DNA of 32,430 nucleotides, from positions 1-32,430 of the forward strand of contig JAMPIG010000043.1 of assembly GCA_023662875.1 (NCBI GenBank), in the 5' to 3' direction. Below the pieces are notes generated by a model, which was not told where the DNA came from, searched no databases, and saw nothing but the letters and a program-made list of their open reading frames with translations. A program made the position numbers and the translations under genes. The DNA is from Roseburia sp. (lineage in GTDB: Bacteria > Bacillota > Clostridia > Lachnospirales > Lachnospiraceae). Numbering within the stretch: the stretch's first letter is position 1; each line of letters starts with the position of its first letter. Of this stretch, positions 32,067-32,430 are shown piece by piece.

Positions 32067-32146
32067 TACATCGTTGTCAGGACTTTTGGCCTGTTTAGAG
32101 ATAGTTCAGGAGGAAACGGCAGATTTGCACGCAAAGGAGTATCTGT

Positions 32147-32395
32147 ATGAATCTGAGGCAAAGGCTTTCCATATTACTGCCGGATTCCTTTTGGGAAGAT
32201 AACAGGCTTTTCTTTCGGGAAATCAATTCGGACGACGATCTGGCGCTTGCGGTTTGCGAGCTGACGCTGCCGCCGGAACAACAAGCCTTTGTAAATCCTG
32301 CGGGGTTTTCGATCGGGCGGGCGTATCTGTTCCCGGACGATAACATTCCTTACTTGATTCCCGCGAGCAATGAGCCAAGTGCCATGCTTGCATGA
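32147..32395 (+). pseudogene. Truncated GNAT-family acetyltransferase N-terminus
   Basis: An 82-residue frame with a good promoter and SD (AAAGGAG, 7 bases before ATG). Residues 20-71 (FFREINSDDDLALAVCELTLPPEQQAFV, then SIGRAYLFPDDNIPYLI) resemble the first strand and helices of Blt-type spermine/spermidine-like GNAT acetyltransferases, which normally run to 150-180 residues. The acetyl-CoA-binding Q/RxxGxG/A motif is missing. The last ten residues are encoded by a palindromic element that begins near 32360, and the stop TGA is inside its hairpin. The gene therefore looks interrupted by insertion of a repeat. The window ends 35 bases later, so the remainder cannot be checked. Confidence 0.55.
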
Positions 32396-32404
32396 GCATT
32401 TGGC
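32374..32404. repeat. Palindromic element interrupting the GNAT-like gene
   Basis: GCCAAGTGC (32374-32382) pairs with GCATTTGGC (32396-32404) with one G-T pair, and inside it CATGC pairs with GCATG across TT. CCGCGAG occurs on both flanks as a direct repeat (32361-32367 and 32410-32416), and a GGGT-N5-ACCC hairpin closes the window. This compact, nested structure looks like a dispersed intergenic repeat, possibly a small transposable element. Confidence 0.5.
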
Positions 32405-32430
32405 GAATGCCGCGAGGGTCAACAACCCCG

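Overview
The window looks like a chromosome segment of a fairly GC-rich, gut-type Firmicute, most likely class Clostridia and close to Lachnospiraceae. The reasons are strong AGGAGG-type ribosome binding sites on nearly every gene, a BlaI/BlaR1 pair, a Bce-type sensor/ABC module, a heterodimeric ABC exporter with one degenerate ATP site, BspA-like leucine-rich repeats, and several glycoside hydrolases. The genus assignment is inference. No rRNA, tRNA, CRISPR array, insertion sequence or phage gene was seen.

Left part (1-7400): a DIP1984-like small protein; an unrecognised reverse-strand gene; a possible 34-residue Cys-pair micro-ORF; a BlaI repressor and a BlaR1-like M56 membrane protease behind a promoter overlapped by a perfect 16-bp inverted repeat; then a secreted GH5 glucanase lipoprotein behind a highly structured leader of about 240 bases.

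Middle (7400-15600): the two subunits of an asymmetric ABC exporter, a DUF2264 (GH154-like) protein whose last codons and stop are copied in a 57-bp tandem repeat, a TetR-type regulator, and a 46-residue membrane peptide translationally coupled to a membrane-anchored esterase. From 15592 to 20404 on the reverse strand is a complete Bce-type module (response regulator, intramembrane-sensing kinase, ATPase, FtsX-like permease), with a three-box operator in front of the transporter genes.

Right part (20500-32430): a cytosolic LRR_5 protein; a type II restriction-modification pair (C5 methyltransferase overlapping a PmeII-like nuclease) behind a near-consensus promoter; a GH43 enzyme; and a second signalling and transport cassette: OmpR-type regulator, HAMP kinase, repeat-bearing propeller-like lipoprotein, ABC ATPase and large ABC-2 permease. 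The regulator and lipoprotein genes share an 11-bp-spaced TTGACG/TTGACT direct repeat. The lipoprotein's Shine-Dalgarno sequence lies inside the stem of an intrinsic terminator. The window ends in the N-terminal part of a GNAT-like gene that stops inside a palindromic element.

Two themes recur. Carbohydrate-active genes (GH5, DUF2264, esterase, GH43) are interspersed with envelope-stress and export systems. Short tandem repeats appear repeatedly, both in frame as linkers of exported proteins (30, 39 and 54 bp units) and just downstream of stop codons (about 20, 57 and 62 bp).
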